This document shows positions 45,235 through 53,849 of a stretch of DNA of 64,000 bases, piece by piece. The notes beneath the pieces were generated by a model. The model made no database searches and was not told where the DNA came from. It worked only from the letters and a program-made list of their open reading frames with translations. How positions within the stretch are numbered: the first letter of the stretch is position 1; every line of letters starts with the position of its first letter. Where the stretch lies: assembly GCA_947446645.1 (NCBI GenBank), contig CANFHA010000022.1, positions 1 to 64,000 of the forward strand, read 5' to 3'. The position numbers and the translations under genes were made by a program. The stretch is from Chitinophagaceae bacterium (GTDB taxonomy: Bacteria > Bacteroidota > Bacteroidia > Chitinophagales > Chitinophagaceae).

Positions 45235-45262
45235 TTACTCATATTTCCGGTAAATCGTAACA

Positions 45263-45643
45263 ATGATGTTTCGTAATTTTCTTTTAGTGGGCGCGGGAGG
45301 GGCTGCCGGCAGTATGGCCCGGTATGGCATTAGTTTTATTTTTAGCAGGATCACTTCAACCACTTTCCCGCTCGCCACTTTCACCATCAATATTATCGGC
45401 TCGCTGCTCATAGGAATTTTGTTTGGCCTTTCTGCACGTAACCAGTGGCTGCAGGCTGGCGGCATGCTGCTGTTAGCATCTGGTTTTTGCGGTGGTTTCA
45501 CCACATTTTCCACCTTTGCACTGGAGAATGTAGGACTTATGCAAAAAGGGCAATCTATTATTTCAATTCTTTATATAGGCCTTAGCGTGGTCATTGGGCT
45601 GCTGCTGTGCAGGCTGGGCATATGGCTTACCAATACAGCATAA
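45263..45643 (+). CDS. crcB: Fluoride channel CrcB/Fluc
   Basis: Double-barrelled fluoride exporter subunit of 126 residues with four membrane helices. Signatures are GAGGAAGSMARYGISFIFSR, LATFTINIIGSLLIGILFGL (with the conserved Asn) and ASGFCGGFTTFSTFALE (the Phe-box and Thr-Thr-Phe-Ser-Thr track). The ATG at 45266 is an alternative start. There is no fluoride riboswitch upstream; the gap is only 28 bases and follows the broken toxin, so it probably shares that promoter or reads from it. Confidence 0.96.
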   Translation: MMFRNFLLVGAGGAAGSMARYGISFIFSRITSTTFPLATFTINIIGSLLIGILFGLSARNQWLQAGGMLLLASGFCGGFTTFSTFALENVGLMQKGQSIISILYIGLSVVIGLLLCRLGIWLTNTA

Positions 45644-45719
45644 CATTATATTTCTGCTTTTTGCTTTATACTTAGTTGTTTGGTAATTTTACATCCCGCA
45701 GAACAAACGGCAATTTAAC

Positions 45720-46949
45720 ATGATAGATATAAAGGTTCCCACCGTAGGTGAATCCATAAGCGAAGTAACATTAGTGAAGTGGCTTAAAAAAGAAGGCGAT
45801 TACGTGAACAGGGACGAAGTGCTCTGCGAACTGGAATCTGAAAAAGCAACCTTTGAGCTGAATGCCGAGCAGGCAGGCATACTGCACATAAAAGCGCAGG
45901 AAGGCGCCACACTGGCTATAGGCGATCTTGCGTGCTCTATAGATGAGACTGCCGCAAAGCCCGCTGGCGCTGATCAACCCGCAGCTAATGCGGCTCCGGC
46001 AGCCAAGACGGCAGAAGCTCCTAAAAAAGAAGAAAAAACAACCGCACCCGCTGCAGCGGCGGCTGACGTGAAAGCCACACCAGTAGCACAGGCAATAATG
46101 AGCGACAAGCAGGTAACACCTGCTGAGGTAAAAGGATCTGGCAGCAAAGGCCGCATCATGAAGCAGGATGTACTGGAAGCCATAGCCCACCCAGGCCGCA
46201 AAGGCGGCGATGCTGCTAACACGCGTGAAGAGCGCCGCGAAAAAATGAGCAACCTGCGCAAAACAGTAGCCCGCAGACTGGTAGATGCAAAGAACAGCAC
46301 GGCCATGCTCACTACGTTCAACGAGGTGGACATGACGCGCATCATGGAGATCCGCAAGCAGTATAAAGACTCTTTCAAAGAGTCGCACGGTGTCAACCTG
46401 GGCTTTATGTCGTTCTTCACCAAGGCGGCGTGCATAGCGCTGCAGGAGTGGCCTGCTGTTAATGCATACATCGACGGTGACTCTATTGTGTTCCACGATT
46501 ATTGCGACATATCTATAGCCGTTTCTGCACCCAAGGGCCTGGTAGTACCCGTTATTCGCAATGCAGAAAGCATGAGCATGTCTGATATTGAGAATAAAGT
46601 AGTGGAGCTGGCAAAGAAAGCGCGCGACAACAAATTAAGCCCAGATGAAATGGCAGGTGGCACATTCACCATCACCAATGGTGGCGTATTTGGCTCGCTT
46701 ATGTCTACGCCTATTATCAATATTCCGCAGTCTGCAATATTGGGCATGCACAAAATACAGGACCGCCCCATGGCCATAAACGGCAAGGTGGAAATACGCC
46801 CAATGATGTACCTGGCCGTAAGCTACGACCACCGTATCATAGATGGCCGCGAATCAGTGGGCTTCCTCGTAAGAATAAAAGAGCTGCTGGAAAATCCTGA
46901 ACTAATGTTGTTCGGCAAGGACCCGGTAAAAACACTCCTCGAGATATAA
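45720..46949 (+). CDS. sucB: Dihydrolipoyllysine succinyltransferase (E2 of 2-oxoglutarate dehydrogenase)
   Basis: Core of the 2-oxoglutarate dehydrogenase complex in the TCA cycle. Residues 1-75 are the lipoyl domain with Lys42 in [12 protein letters not shown]. An Ala/Pro/Lys linker (about 78-120) follows, then an E3-binding domain (about 118-155: [37 protein letters not shown]). The acyltransferase domain comes last, with His371 and Asp375 in [15 protein letters not shown]. The opening [20 protein letters not shown] marks the succinyl rather than the pyruvate type. The E1 gene is not adjacent. A strong terminator follows. Confidence 0.94.
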   Translation: MIDIKVPTVGESISEVTLVKWLKKEGDYVNRDEVLCELESEKATFELNAEQAGILHIKAQEGATLAIGDLACSIDETAAKPAGADQPAANAAPAAKTAEAPKKEEKTTAPAAAAADVKATPVAQAIMSDKQVTPAEVKGSGSKGRIMKQDVLEAIAHPGRKGGDAANTREERREKMSNLRKTVARRLVDAKNSTAMLTTFNEVDMTRIMEIRKQYKDSFKESHGVNLGFMSFFTKAACIALQEWPAVNAYIDGDSIVFHDYCDISIAVSAPKGLVVPVIRNAESMSMSDIENKVVELAKKARDNKLSPDEMAGGTFTITNGGVFGSLMSTPIINIPQSAILGMHKIQDRPMAINGKVEIRPMMYLAVSYDHRIIDGRESVGFLVRIKELLENPELMLFGKDPVKTLLEI

Positions 46950-46952
46950 CAG

Positions 46953-46978
46953 AAAAACCCCGCTTCGCGGGGTTTTTT
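46953..46978 (+). terminator. Terminator of sucB, probably bidirectional
   Basis: An 11-bp stem with core ccccgc/gcgggg, a TTC loop and A-run/T-run arms, giving a T-run on each strand. It starts 4 bases after the sucB stop, and its minus-strand side lies 5 bases past the small convergent gene at 46983. Confidence 0.95.
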
Positions 46979-46982
46979 ATTG

Positions 46983-47111
46983 CTAATACCGTGGGCTCTG
47001 CTTTTTATGTATATCCCTCTTCGCCTTACGGGTATGATATACATGGTGACCGGCCCTGAAGCCAATAAATACTACTACCACCAATATTGCTAACAATGAC
47101 CACATACCCAT
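46983..47111 (-). CDS. Small membrane protein (42 aa)
   Basis: Found by translating the gap. It reads MGMWSLLAILVVVVFIGFRA, then GHHVYHTRKAKRDIHKKQSP and RY. There is a single hydrophobic helix at about 4-20 and a His/Lys/Arg-rich cytosolic tail. The initiation codon could also be Met3. It ends right at the bidirectional terminator and has a TATTTTTG box 50 bases upstream, which together make a real gene plausible. No family is known to me. Confidence 0.5.
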   Translation of the reverse strand: MGMWSLLAILVVVVFIGFRAGHHVYHTRKAKRDIHKKQSPRY

Positions 47112-47161
47112 AATTGTATCTTTATAGATAGGTTACAATAACCACGCCATTGCGCTCTTCG

Positions 47162-47169
47162 CAAAAATA
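47162..47169 (-). promoter_or_regulatory. -7-like element upstream of the 42-aa protein
   Basis: TATTTTTG on the minus strand matches TAnnTTTG, 50 bases before the ATG at 47111. Confidence 0.35.
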
Positions 47170-47240
47170 AAGCACATCACCGGCCACTGACAAATGCCAG
47201 TAACAGCAACCCACTTTTAGCTTTTCACTTTTAACTTCAA

Positions 47241-47651
47241 TTAAGGTATCCCCACAGTTGCATCCGTTGCATCCACATGCGTAGTAGGCCACCATGTATT
47301 GCCAAAGGGATCAGCAATACCTCCGCTCCTGCCATATGGCATATCTGATACCGGCATCACCGAAGTGGCACCTGCCGCTATGGCTTTGTTGTACACAGCA
47401 TCGGCGTCTGCAACATAAATGAAGAACCCACCTGGGCGGGCAGAAAATTCGTCTGTGCTGTCCGCAAGCATGATCACACTCTCTCCCAGGGTTATCTCGG
47501 CATGCATGATCACGTCTTCACCGCGCATATGCTTTACTTTTTCTTTAGCCCCAAAAACATCTTCCATAAACTTCATAAAAGCTGCGGCATTCTTAATGAT
47601 CAGGTAAGGCATTACCTGCTGGTAGTCGGCAGGATAGTTTATTTTTTCCAT
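47241..47651 (-). CDS. VOC family (glyoxalase-fold) protein
   Basis: 136 residues from the ATG giving MEKINYPADYQQVMPYLIIK. The vicinal-oxygen-chelate fold of the PhnB type is shown by AAAFMKFMEDVFGAKEKVKH, VIMHAEITLGESVIMLADST, GGFFIYVADADAVYNKAIAA and DMPYGRSGGIADPFGNTWWP. The metal ligands would be a His and a Glu in these motifs. Substrate unknown. A broken copy of its first 30 codons lies at 49033-49152. The frame runs upstream of the ATG into a segment that also appears in that copy. Confidence 0.9.
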   Translation of the reverse strand: MEKINYPADYQQVMPYLIIKNAAAFMKFMEDVFGAKEKVKHMRGEDVIMHAEITLGESVIMLADSTDEFSARPGGFFIYVADADAVYNKAIAAGATSVMPVSDMPYGRSGGIADPFGNTWWPTTHVDATDATVGIP

Positions 47652-47805
47652 GGCAGAGGCTTTTTTCAAATTTACTAAATCTTTTGTCAGCGCCCATACG
47701 TACATGCTGAGTGGTATTTCAATCTCGTTATGCGTTATTGCTCCATACCAAAATATTTACCTGCTCCTGCACTATGAAAAACTATCTTTAACTAACGATA
47801 TATGC

Positions 47806-48885
47806 ATGGCGGCAAAAAATACACTAAGTGGTACACTTCAATCTGAAGGAATATGGGCGCCCCTCACCAGTTTTTTCGGCGCTGTTCCCGACCAGGTAAG
47901 CGAAAACAATTATTGGTTTTACAACATCAGCAATATTGCGTACACACTTATAGCGCTGCTTCACATCTCATGGACTGTTGTATTCTTCAATTACCATTTG
48001 CCCACCATGATGAAGATTCAGATCGTGAGCGTAGCCCTTTATTCCGTCGCTATTCTGCTTAACCGCAAAGGCTACCACCTGCTGGGCATGTTGCTGTGTC
48101 TTGCCGAAACCAACCTGCACCAGGTAGCTGCCGTGTCACTGCTGGGGTGGAATACCGGCTTCCAGAATTTTTTACCACTCATCTCTTTATTCCCCTTCCT
48201 TAAGTATACCGAAAGCTGGATCACAAAACTAGTTCTGGGTGCAGGTTGCCTGGTCTGCTATCTCTATCTCGATTTTTTTATGAAGGGTACCGCACCTGTG
48301 TATGAGCTATCGCTGAAGTCAGTGAATTTTTTCAATTTCTCTAATGCCGTACTATGCTTTGTGCTGGCGGCGCTGTGGGGCATTGTTCTGGCCTTCTCCT
48401 ACCAGCGCACCATGGCTGCCCTCATTAAAAAAGAGCAGGAACTGTTTGCCACCCAAAAAAGTGCAGAACAGGCAGAGATTCTCAGCCGGCTGGAAATGAA
48501 AGAACGCGACAACGAAATATTTCAACTGAGGAATGTGGAGCTGCGCCACAGCAATAATGAGATAGTAGTGCAGAAGAAAATTATTGAAGACCTGGCGCAG
48601 GAGCAGGAGAAAACCATAGCGCTGAAAACCCGCGAGCTGGCAGAGGCCAACATAAAGCTGACAGATGTAAACAAAAAGCTGCTTAGCCTTATACAGTACA
48701 ATGCCCACAACCTGCGCGAGCCCCTGACCCGGGTAATGGGCGGCATGGCTATCTACGAATTTATGAGCACTGACGAATTTCATATACAGGTTTGGCCCGA
48801 AATGGAACGTGCCGCCTCTGAGCTAGACAACCGCATAAGAGAAGTGATAACCGCTGCAGATGAAACCATAAGCATGTACGGATAG
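47806..48885 (+). CDS. Membrane sensor with a histidine-kinase dimerization hairpin and no ATPase domain
   Basis: 359 residues from the ATG giving MAAKNTLSGTLQ. Six hydrophobic segments span about 45-210 (AYTLIALLHISWTVVFFNYH, VLGAGCLVCYLYLDFFM, ALWGIVLAFSY), then a coiled coil of about 80 residues (LSRLEMKERDNEIFQLRNVE). The end is the DHp-type hairpin with His301 in NAHNLREPLTRVMGGMA. It ends 58 residues after that His with no N, G1 or G2 boxes, so it cannot phosphorylate itself. It may be a dimerization partner or phosphate acceptor for another kinase. An upstream frame extension to 47650 overlaps the VOC gene start. Confidence 0.8.
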   Translation: MAAKNTLSGTLQSEGIWAPLTSFFGAVPDQVSENNYWFYNISNIAYTLIALLHISWTVVFFNYHLPTMMKIQIVSVALYSVAILLNRKGYHLLGMLLCLAETNLHQVAAVSLLGWNTGFQNFLPLISLFPFLKYTESWITKLVLGAGCLVCYLYLDFFMKGTAPVYELSLKSVNFFNFSNAVLCFVLAALWGIVLAFSYQRTMAALIKKEQELFATQKSAEQAEILSRLEMKERDNEIFQLRNVELRHSNNEIVVQKKIIEDLAQEQEKTIALKTRELAEANIKLTDVNKKLLSLIQYNAHNLREPLTRVMGGMAIYEFMSTDEFHIQVWPEMERAASELDNRIREVITAADETISMYG

Positions 48886-49032
48886 TCAAGTAAAAACTGA
48901 AAAAGTAAAAATGAAAATTGAGCGGAGTAATGCCCTTATACGCTGGTGCAAATCAGTTCTATCGGCAGAAGGTATGTCGGTATAGCCTATTTTCTACATT
49001 TTGCAGCTTTAGATTTACAAAAGTGATACTGT

Positions 49033-49152
49033 TTAAAACGCAAGGAATTTTGAATAGACTGCGGCACTATAAATGATCAGGTTCGGTGTTACCTGGTGGT
49101 AGTCGGCGGGACAGTTTATTTTTTCCATGCTGCTGGTTTTTTTCAAAAGTAC
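49033..49152 (-). pseudogene. Fragment of the VOC gene (5-prime end duplicate)
   Basis: The minus strand reads LLKKTSS, MEKINCPADYHQVTPNLIIY and SAAVYSKFLAF before a stop. This parallels NLKKASA, MEKINYPADYQQVMPYLIIK and NAAAFMKFMEDVFG at the start of the VOC gene 1.4 kb away. The match covers about 100-115 bases including 24 bases upstream of the ATG. The rest of the gene is missing. The two copies flank the kinase-like gene in the same orientation. Confidence 0.75.
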
Positions 49153-49160
49153 CGCGCTTT

Positions 49161-50300
49161 CTACTGCAGTCTTATACGCCTGAATATCGCGAACCTCTTT
49201 ACCATCCAATGCGCTAACTGTTGAAACGGCATCTCTATAAAACGATACATAGCCAGCGACAGCAACCATGATAACGAAAGGCTTGCCAGCATCCATATGA
49301 TCACACTATAGTTATTCGTAAATGGCAGCAACGAAGCGGTGACAATAAGTATTGGCAAGTGAATAAGATAAAAACTGTAGGATATCTTACCCAGGAACTG
49401 GCAAACCCTGTTCTTTAAAAAACGTGAGATTCCCGGCTGGTGAATGGCCATTATGATAAAAATACACGACCCTGCCACCGAAATGTACAGATGGAGCCTG
49501 CTGGTTGTACCCGGGTCATCGCCTATTCCCAATGCATAGCGGCATGAGTATAGTAATGCCGCCACAATAAAGAAAAATACCACTGCGACCTTCGGCAGCC
49601 GTTTAAGATAGGCACCTGCAATCTCATGATAACTGGCCAGTAGAACGCCAAAGTAAAAAACCGCAACATAAAAATCCATATTCAGATACACCAACGCTAT
49701 TATAAAAAGCGCGTTGAAAACGAAAGTATTTTTCTTAATGCAAATTATCAGGAACGGCAGCAGTATAGATATCTTCATCTCGAACTGCAGAGACCAGATA
49801 GGAGGGTTTAGCAAATTGGTATTAAAATCGAACACCAGCAAAAAAGGAGTCTTGATAATATGCTTCCAGTTATCTTTAAAATCCCACTGCCAGATACCCT
49901 TTAGCCAGTTTGAATAATGCCCTGTGTTCTCAGGATTATACAAGGCGTATTTAAATATCAAACACAGCAAAATAGCCCCGATAAAGGCTGGGTATATCCT
50001 GAGTATCCTCTTATTATAAAATCCTGCCAGCTCTATCGGTCTTTCCGTCTTTACGTAAGGCAGAGCCAATACAAACCCACTCAGAACGAAAAAGAACAAT
50101 ACAGCCGACTCTCCATCCCATAGCAGATGGAGCGGGCTCTTGCTTATACGCTCGAATTCCAGACCGGCGAATACATTGCTGAATGAGAAATGACTAAAAA
50201 AAACAGTCAGTGATGCTATCCCTCTTAAACTGTCCAGTTCATGATACCTTCTCGTTCCCTCAGTATTAGCACTGTAAGCCTCGCCGAAAAATTTTTTCAA
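49161..50300 (-). CDS. Acyltransferase family 3 membrane protein
   Basis: OafA/YrhL-type O-acyltransferase of 379 residues with about ten membrane helices. It probably adds acetyl groups to surface glycans. The N-terminal signature RYHELDSLRGIASLTVFFSH contains the conserved Arg and His of the family. Also typical are GESAVLFFFVLSGFVLALPY, IYPAFIGAILLCLIF and SFYLIHLPILIVTASLL. No glycan locus surrounds it. Its C-terminal end overlaps neither the VOC remnant nor rnc. Confidence 0.92.
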   Translation of the reverse strand: MKKFFGEAYSANTEGTRRYHELDSLRGIASLTVFFSHFSFSNVFAGLEFERISKSPLHLLWDGESAVLFFFVLSGFVLALPYVKTERPIELAGFYNKRILRIYPAFIGAILLCLIFKYALYNPENTGHYSNWLKGIWQWDFKDNWKHIIKTPFLLVFDFNTNLLNPPIWSLQFEMKISILLPFLIICIKKNTFVFNALFIIALVYLNMDFYVAVFYFGVLLASYHEIAGAYLKRLPKVAVVFFFIVAALLYSCRYALGIGDDPGTTSRLHLYISVAGSCIFIIMAIHQPGISRFLKNRVCQFLGKISYSFYLIHLPILIVTASLLPFTNNYSVIIWMLASLSLSWLLSLAMYRFIEMPFQQLAHWMVKRFAIFRRIRLQ

Positions 50301-50417
50301 AGGATAGGTTATGTTTGGATGAAACTAAAAATGGCCTTGTAAAACACTGAAAAGAATGTTTTTTGAACGCTCATTCTGCACTTTTATTGCAGACAAAGAG
50401 TTCAAATTTCTAAACCT

Positions 50418-50435
50418 ACCTGCCGTTAGGCAGGT
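50418..50435 (-). terminator. CCTGCC-GTTA-GGCAGG hairpin after rnc
   Basis: A 7-bp stem acctgcc/ggcaggt with loop gtta, 3 bases past the rnc stop. It has no clean T-run. The same CTGCC/GGCAG type of palindrome occurs at 15686-15702, so it may be a repeated small hairpin as much as a terminator. Confidence 0.5.
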
Positions 50436-50437
50436 TT

Positions 50438-51148
50438 TCAAACCAATATAGCCAGCGCATTTTTTGCAGCCACCTGTCCTGCTTCTTTTTTATTATAACC
50501 GGTGCCGGAAGCTACCAGTTCACCGTCCAGCATTATGCCCACGGTAAATAGTTTTCGCGTAGCATCCATTTTTTCGTCCAGCGTATCAAAGGTAAGCACA
50601 CGGTTCTGGCGTTGGGCCCAGCTCAGCAGCTGGTTCTTGTAGTTGGTATCCGTGCTCTCCATAGTATCCAGGTCTATGTAGGAGCGTATCAGCTGGTTCA
50701 GTATAAAGTTGCGCGTCTTGGTAAAGCCTACATCCAGGTACACCGCGCCTATCAGGGCTTCCAGTGCATTCCCAAAGATATGGCTGCGGCTCAGGCCACG
50801 GTCATTCTGGTTATACTGCACCAGTTTGTTCAGCCCCATGCGCAGCGCCACATTATTCATGGTTTCGCGGCGCACTATCTTCGAGCGCAACTCGGTAAGG
50901 TAGCCTTCCGGCTGGTAAGGATATTTTTTAAATAGATATTCGGCTACTATAGCGCCAAGTATGGCATCACCAAGAAATTCAAGGCGTTCATTACTGTCGG
51001 TGATGTCTTCCGGTTTGGAACGGTGCATCAGTGCCAGCCTGTAATAAGATATATGCTTGGGAGTAAATCCTAAAAGATGTTCTAATTGCAGCAACAATTG
51101 CTTGTCGGGAGAGGAAGAGTTTAAGATGCGGTTGATGAGGCGCCTCAA
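50438..51148 (-). CDS. rnc: Ribonuclease III
   Basis: Cuts double-stranded RNA in rRNA and mRNA processing. It has 236 residues. The catalytic signature is NERLEFLGDAILGAIVAEYL, with the later acidic ligands in GNALEALIGAVYLDVGFTK, followed by a double-stranded RNA-binding domain (about 168-235: KNQLLSWAQRQNRVLTFDTL, VASGTGYNKKEAGQVAAKNA). It starts 2 bases after the fabF stop region, and the acpP-fabF-rnc order is common across bacteria. Confidence 0.97.
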   Translation of the reverse strand: MRRLINRILNSSSPDKQLLLQLEHLLGFTPKHISYYRLALMHRSKPEDITDSNERLEFLGDAILGAIVAEYLFKKYPYQPEGYLTELRSKIVRRETMNNVALRMGLNKLVQYNQNDRGLSRSHIFGNALEALIGAVYLDVGFTKTRNFILNQLIRSYIDLDTMESTDTNYKNQLLSWAQRQNRVLTFDTLDEKMDATRKLFTVGIMLDGELVASGTGYNKKEAGQVAAKNALAILV

Positions 51149-51150
51149 AA

Positions 51151-52410
51151 CTAATCAGATGGTTTTTTGAAGATAACTGATGCGTTATGTCCGCCAAACC
51201 CGAAAGTATTGCTCAATGCAGCATTCACTACACGCTTCTGGGCGGTTGTAAATGTGAAGTTCAGCCTTGGGTCAAACGATGGATCATCCGTAAAGTGGTT
51301 GATCGTGGGAGGTATGATGTCGTGCACCGTAGCCATTATGCTGGCTATAGCCTCTATGGCGCCGGCAGCACCCAGCAAGTGACCGGTCATAGACTTGGTA
51401 GAGCTGATATTCAGCTCGTAGGCATGGCTGCCAAATACGCGCTGTATAGCGGTTATTTCACTGATATCGCCAAGCGGTGTAGAGGTACCATGCACATTGA
51501 TGTAATCAATGTCTTCCGGTTTCAGTCCGGCATCAGCCAGAGCGCTCCTCATTACATTGTATGCGCCCAGCCCTTCCGGGTGTGGTGCTGTAAGGTGGTA
51601 AGCATCTGCACTCAGTCCGCCACCGGCCACTTCGGCTATTATGTGCGCACCGCGGCGTTTGGCATGTTCGTATTCTTCTACTACTATCGCTCCTGCTCCT
51701 TCTCCCAGCACAAAACCGTCTCGGCTCAGGTCAAATGGCCTGCTGGCTGTTTTGGGCTCACCATTACGCTCAGAAAGTGCTTTCATTGCGTTGAATCCAC
51801 CTATGCCTGCTTCCGTTACCACTGCTTCAGAACCGCCGCAGATGAAAGCATCAGCCTTACCCAGGCGGATGTAGTTAAATGCATCGATAATAGAATTGGT
51901 AGACGATGCACAGGCGCTCACTGTAGAGAAGTTAGGCCCGCGGAAACCATATTTCATGGAAATATGTCCCCCGGCAATGTCCAGAATCAGCTTCGGAATG
52001 AAGAAAGGATTGAAACGGGGTGTACCATCGCCGGCTGCAAAATTCTTCATCTCTTCAATGAAGGTGATCATGCCGCCTATGCCCGAACCCCATATTATAC
52101 CCACCCTGTCGTGGTCTATACCCTCTTGGGTAAGATTGGAATGACGTACCGCCTCATCAGCGGCCACAAGTGCCAGCTGAGAAAAACGGTCCAGTTTGCG
52201 TGCTTCCTTGCGTTCAAAGAAATCTTCCGGATTGAAGTTTTTGACTTCACAGGCAAATTTCGTTTTGAATTTGGTAACATCAAACTGTTTAATGCCATCG
52301 GCGCCCGAGACCCCATTTATCAACGCGTCCCAGTAAGAGGGCACATCGTTGCCTAATGGCGTAACGGCGCCGAGGCCCGTAACGACAACTCGTTTTAACG
52401 TTAAGTTCAT
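51151..52410 (-). CDS. fabF: 3-oxoacyl-ACP synthase II
   Basis: Elongating condensing enzyme of type II fatty-acid synthesis. It has 419 residues. Opening RVVVTGLGAVTPLGNDVPS is followed by nucleophile Cys167 in FSTVSACASSTNSI and the two active His in YINVHGTSTPLGD and STKSMTGHLLGAAGAIEA. The C-terminal SNTFGFGGHNASVIF is diagnostic. It lies 38 bases after acpP and just before rnc. Confidence 0.97.
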   Translation of the reverse strand: MNLTLKRVVVTGLGAVTPLGNDVPSYWDALINGVSGADGIKQFDVTKFKTKFACEVKNFNPEDFFERKEARKLDRFSQLALVAADEAVRHSNLTQEGIDHDRVGIIWGSGIGGMITFIEEMKNFAAGDGTPRFNPFFIPKLILDIAGGHISMKYGFRGPNFSTVSACASSTNSIIDAFNYIRLGKADAFICGGSEAVVTEAGIGGFNAMKALSERNGEPKTASRPFDLSRDGFVLGEGAGAIVVEEYEHAKRRGAHIIAEVAGGGLSADAYHLTAPHPEGLGAYNVMRSALADAGLKPEDIDYINVHGTSTPLGDISEITAIQRVFGSHAYELNISSTKSMTGHLLGAAGAIEAIASIMATVHDIIPPTINHFTDDPSFDPRLNFTFTTAQKRVVNAALSNTFGFGGHNASVIFKKPSD

Positions 52411-52448
52411 CGAGCGATTTTCCAGTTACAGAGTGGTTTTGTAATAAA

Positions 52449-52685
52449 TTACTTTACGTGTTCTTCCAGGTAAGCGATAGCCTGGCCAACGGTAGTGATG
52501 GTCTCAGCTTGTTCGTCAGGAATAGAGATGTTGAATTCTTTTTCGAATTCCATAATCAGCTCTACGGTATCCAGGGAATCAGCACCGAGGTCATTGGTAA
52601 AGCTTGCCTCAGGTGTTACTTCTGATTCATCAACACCCAATTTGTCGACGATAATTTTCTTAACGCGATTTGCAATTTCAGACAT
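52449..52685 (-). CDS. acpP: Acyl carrier protein
   Basis: Carries growing acyl chains on a phosphopantetheine arm attached to Ser37 in [13 protein letters not shown]. It has 78 residues, four helices and an acidic pI, as usual. [20 protein letters not shown] and the C-terminal [18 protein letters not shown] are typical. It is the first gene of acpP-fabF-rnc. Confidence 0.98.
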   Translation of the reverse strand: MSEIANRVKKIIVDKLGVDESEVTPEASFTNDLGADSLDTVELIMEFEKEFNISIPDEQAETITTVGQAIAYLEEHVK

Positions 52686-52711
52686 AGATAATGCGTTTAA
52701 ATTTTATGGTG

Positions 52712-52719
52712 CAAAAATA
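52712..52719 (-). promoter_or_regulatory. -7 promoter element of acpP-fabF-rnc
   Basis: TATTTTTG on the minus strand, 26 bases before the acpP ATG. A TTTG lies 15 bases further upstream (52735-52738), slightly closer than the usual 19. Confidence 0.5.
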
Positions 52720-52882
52720 TACTTTTTAGGATAACAAACGGGATTATTTTCTCTAAAGCCATTCTTTTTTTAAAACAGCCCGTTTTCACCCTTTAATGCA
52801 ACCATATACTACGCTCATTTACAACACAAAACCCCGGTTTTTATTATTAATAATGGGATACCTTAAAGTAGGTACTAACCCA

Positions 52883-53344
52883 TTATGGAAGAACAAAATT
52901 GTCCCTGGCCGTATAATCCAGGAATTTTTCCTGGTCTATGGAAAATATTTTCCCGAGCCGCTCACTCAATATAGATACCGTATTTGCCTTCTGAAGATAA
53001 AAATTAGCACCGTTTGCAAAGCATTCCTCGGTAAGGTTGGGCGCTATGTTAGATGAATACATGATCACCGGCAAACTATCGTATTCCCTGTGCTTGCGTA
53101 TCTCAGAGATGCACGACACACCATCTTTAAGGGGCATCCTTATATCCAGAAAGAGGATATCGGGTACTTTCTCCTTAAGCAACAGTAGAAGTTTGTTCCC
53201 ATTATTCGCATGCCTTAGTTGGTATGGAAATCCAAGTTCGTCAAGTGCGGCTTCAAATATGAGTAGCTCGTCCATATCATCATCGGCCAGCATTATGTCC
53301 TTTCTTTCAGCACTTATATTCTCAGCAGATGGCGAAGCGTCCAT
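52883..53344 (-). CDS. Single-domain response regulator
   Basis: 153 residues from the ATG giving MDASPSAENISAERKDIM; an upstream ATG at 53377 is possible. It is a CheY-like receiver: acidic pair Asp21/Asp22 (MLADDDMDELLI), phospho-acceptor Asp67 in DILFLDIRMPLKDG, the Ser/Thr position in VIMYSSN and the conserved Lys in FYLQKANT. No output domain follows, so it acts by protein contact. There is no kinase next to it. A role with the kinase-like membrane protein at 47806 is conceivable but unproven. Confidence 0.9.
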   Translation of the reverse strand: MDASPSAENISAERKDIMLADDDMDELLIFEAALDELGFPYQLRHANNGNKLLLLLKEKVPDILFLDIRMPLKDGVSCISEIRKHREYDSLPVIMYSSNIAPNLTEECFANGANFYLQKANTVSILSERLGKIFSIDQEKFLDYTARDNFVLP

Positions 53345-53810
53345 TTTGTTTATTTTATTCAATACAAACTTAAACAAAAATAAATGACAATAAATTCATT
53401 TTTTGTATTTTTTTCTTTGTTTACGGTCAGCATGGGCGCTGGTTATGACAGAATATTTACTTGCAAAAACAGTACCAATCAGTTATACAACCAGCCAATT
53501 CGTTTACTATTATTATATATAATATAAACAATCGCATTTTTCAATAGAACCGATTGTGCCTGTCCCATGCTAAGCACAAGGCCATTACCATCTCTTCACT
53601 AAGCTGATTTTTGCAGATGCGGCAAAGAACGTTGGCATTTCAAATGCTTTCATGGGGTTTGGTATGCATTAAACATCTGGACTTCCCATTATTAACAGCT
53701 GCCAATGCCTTATTGTGCTCTTCTTAAATCTACTTTATCACAATCCATATAACGTTGAATTCTTAACATAAACTTCATAGAGCACGAATTTTCGGTAGGG
53801 TAAACCAAAA
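53345..53810. other. Intergenic region
   Basis: About 470 bases without a recognisable gene. It is AT-rich near 53380-53420 and contains an ATATATAATATAA stretch near 53513. No repeat or RNA gene was identified. Confidence 0.4.
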
Positions 53811-53818
53811 TACTTTTG
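53811..53818 (+). promoter_or_regulatory. -7 promoter element of the PLD-like T9SS gene
   Basis: TACTTTTG, 31 bases before the ATG at 53850, with TTCG about 16 bases upstream near the -33 position. Confidence 0.45.
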
Positions 53819-53849
53819 CCCAGTGCATTTCTTATTTCAAAAAAGCAAT

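Noticed and set aside
45234-45262. Fluoride riboswitch before crcB
   Set aside because: Only 28 bases separate crcB from the toxin remnant; no room for the aptamer and no matching core.
51187-52356. 389-codon plus-strand frame opposite fabF
   Set aside because: Cys/His-rich antisense shadow of fabF with no domain or start signal.
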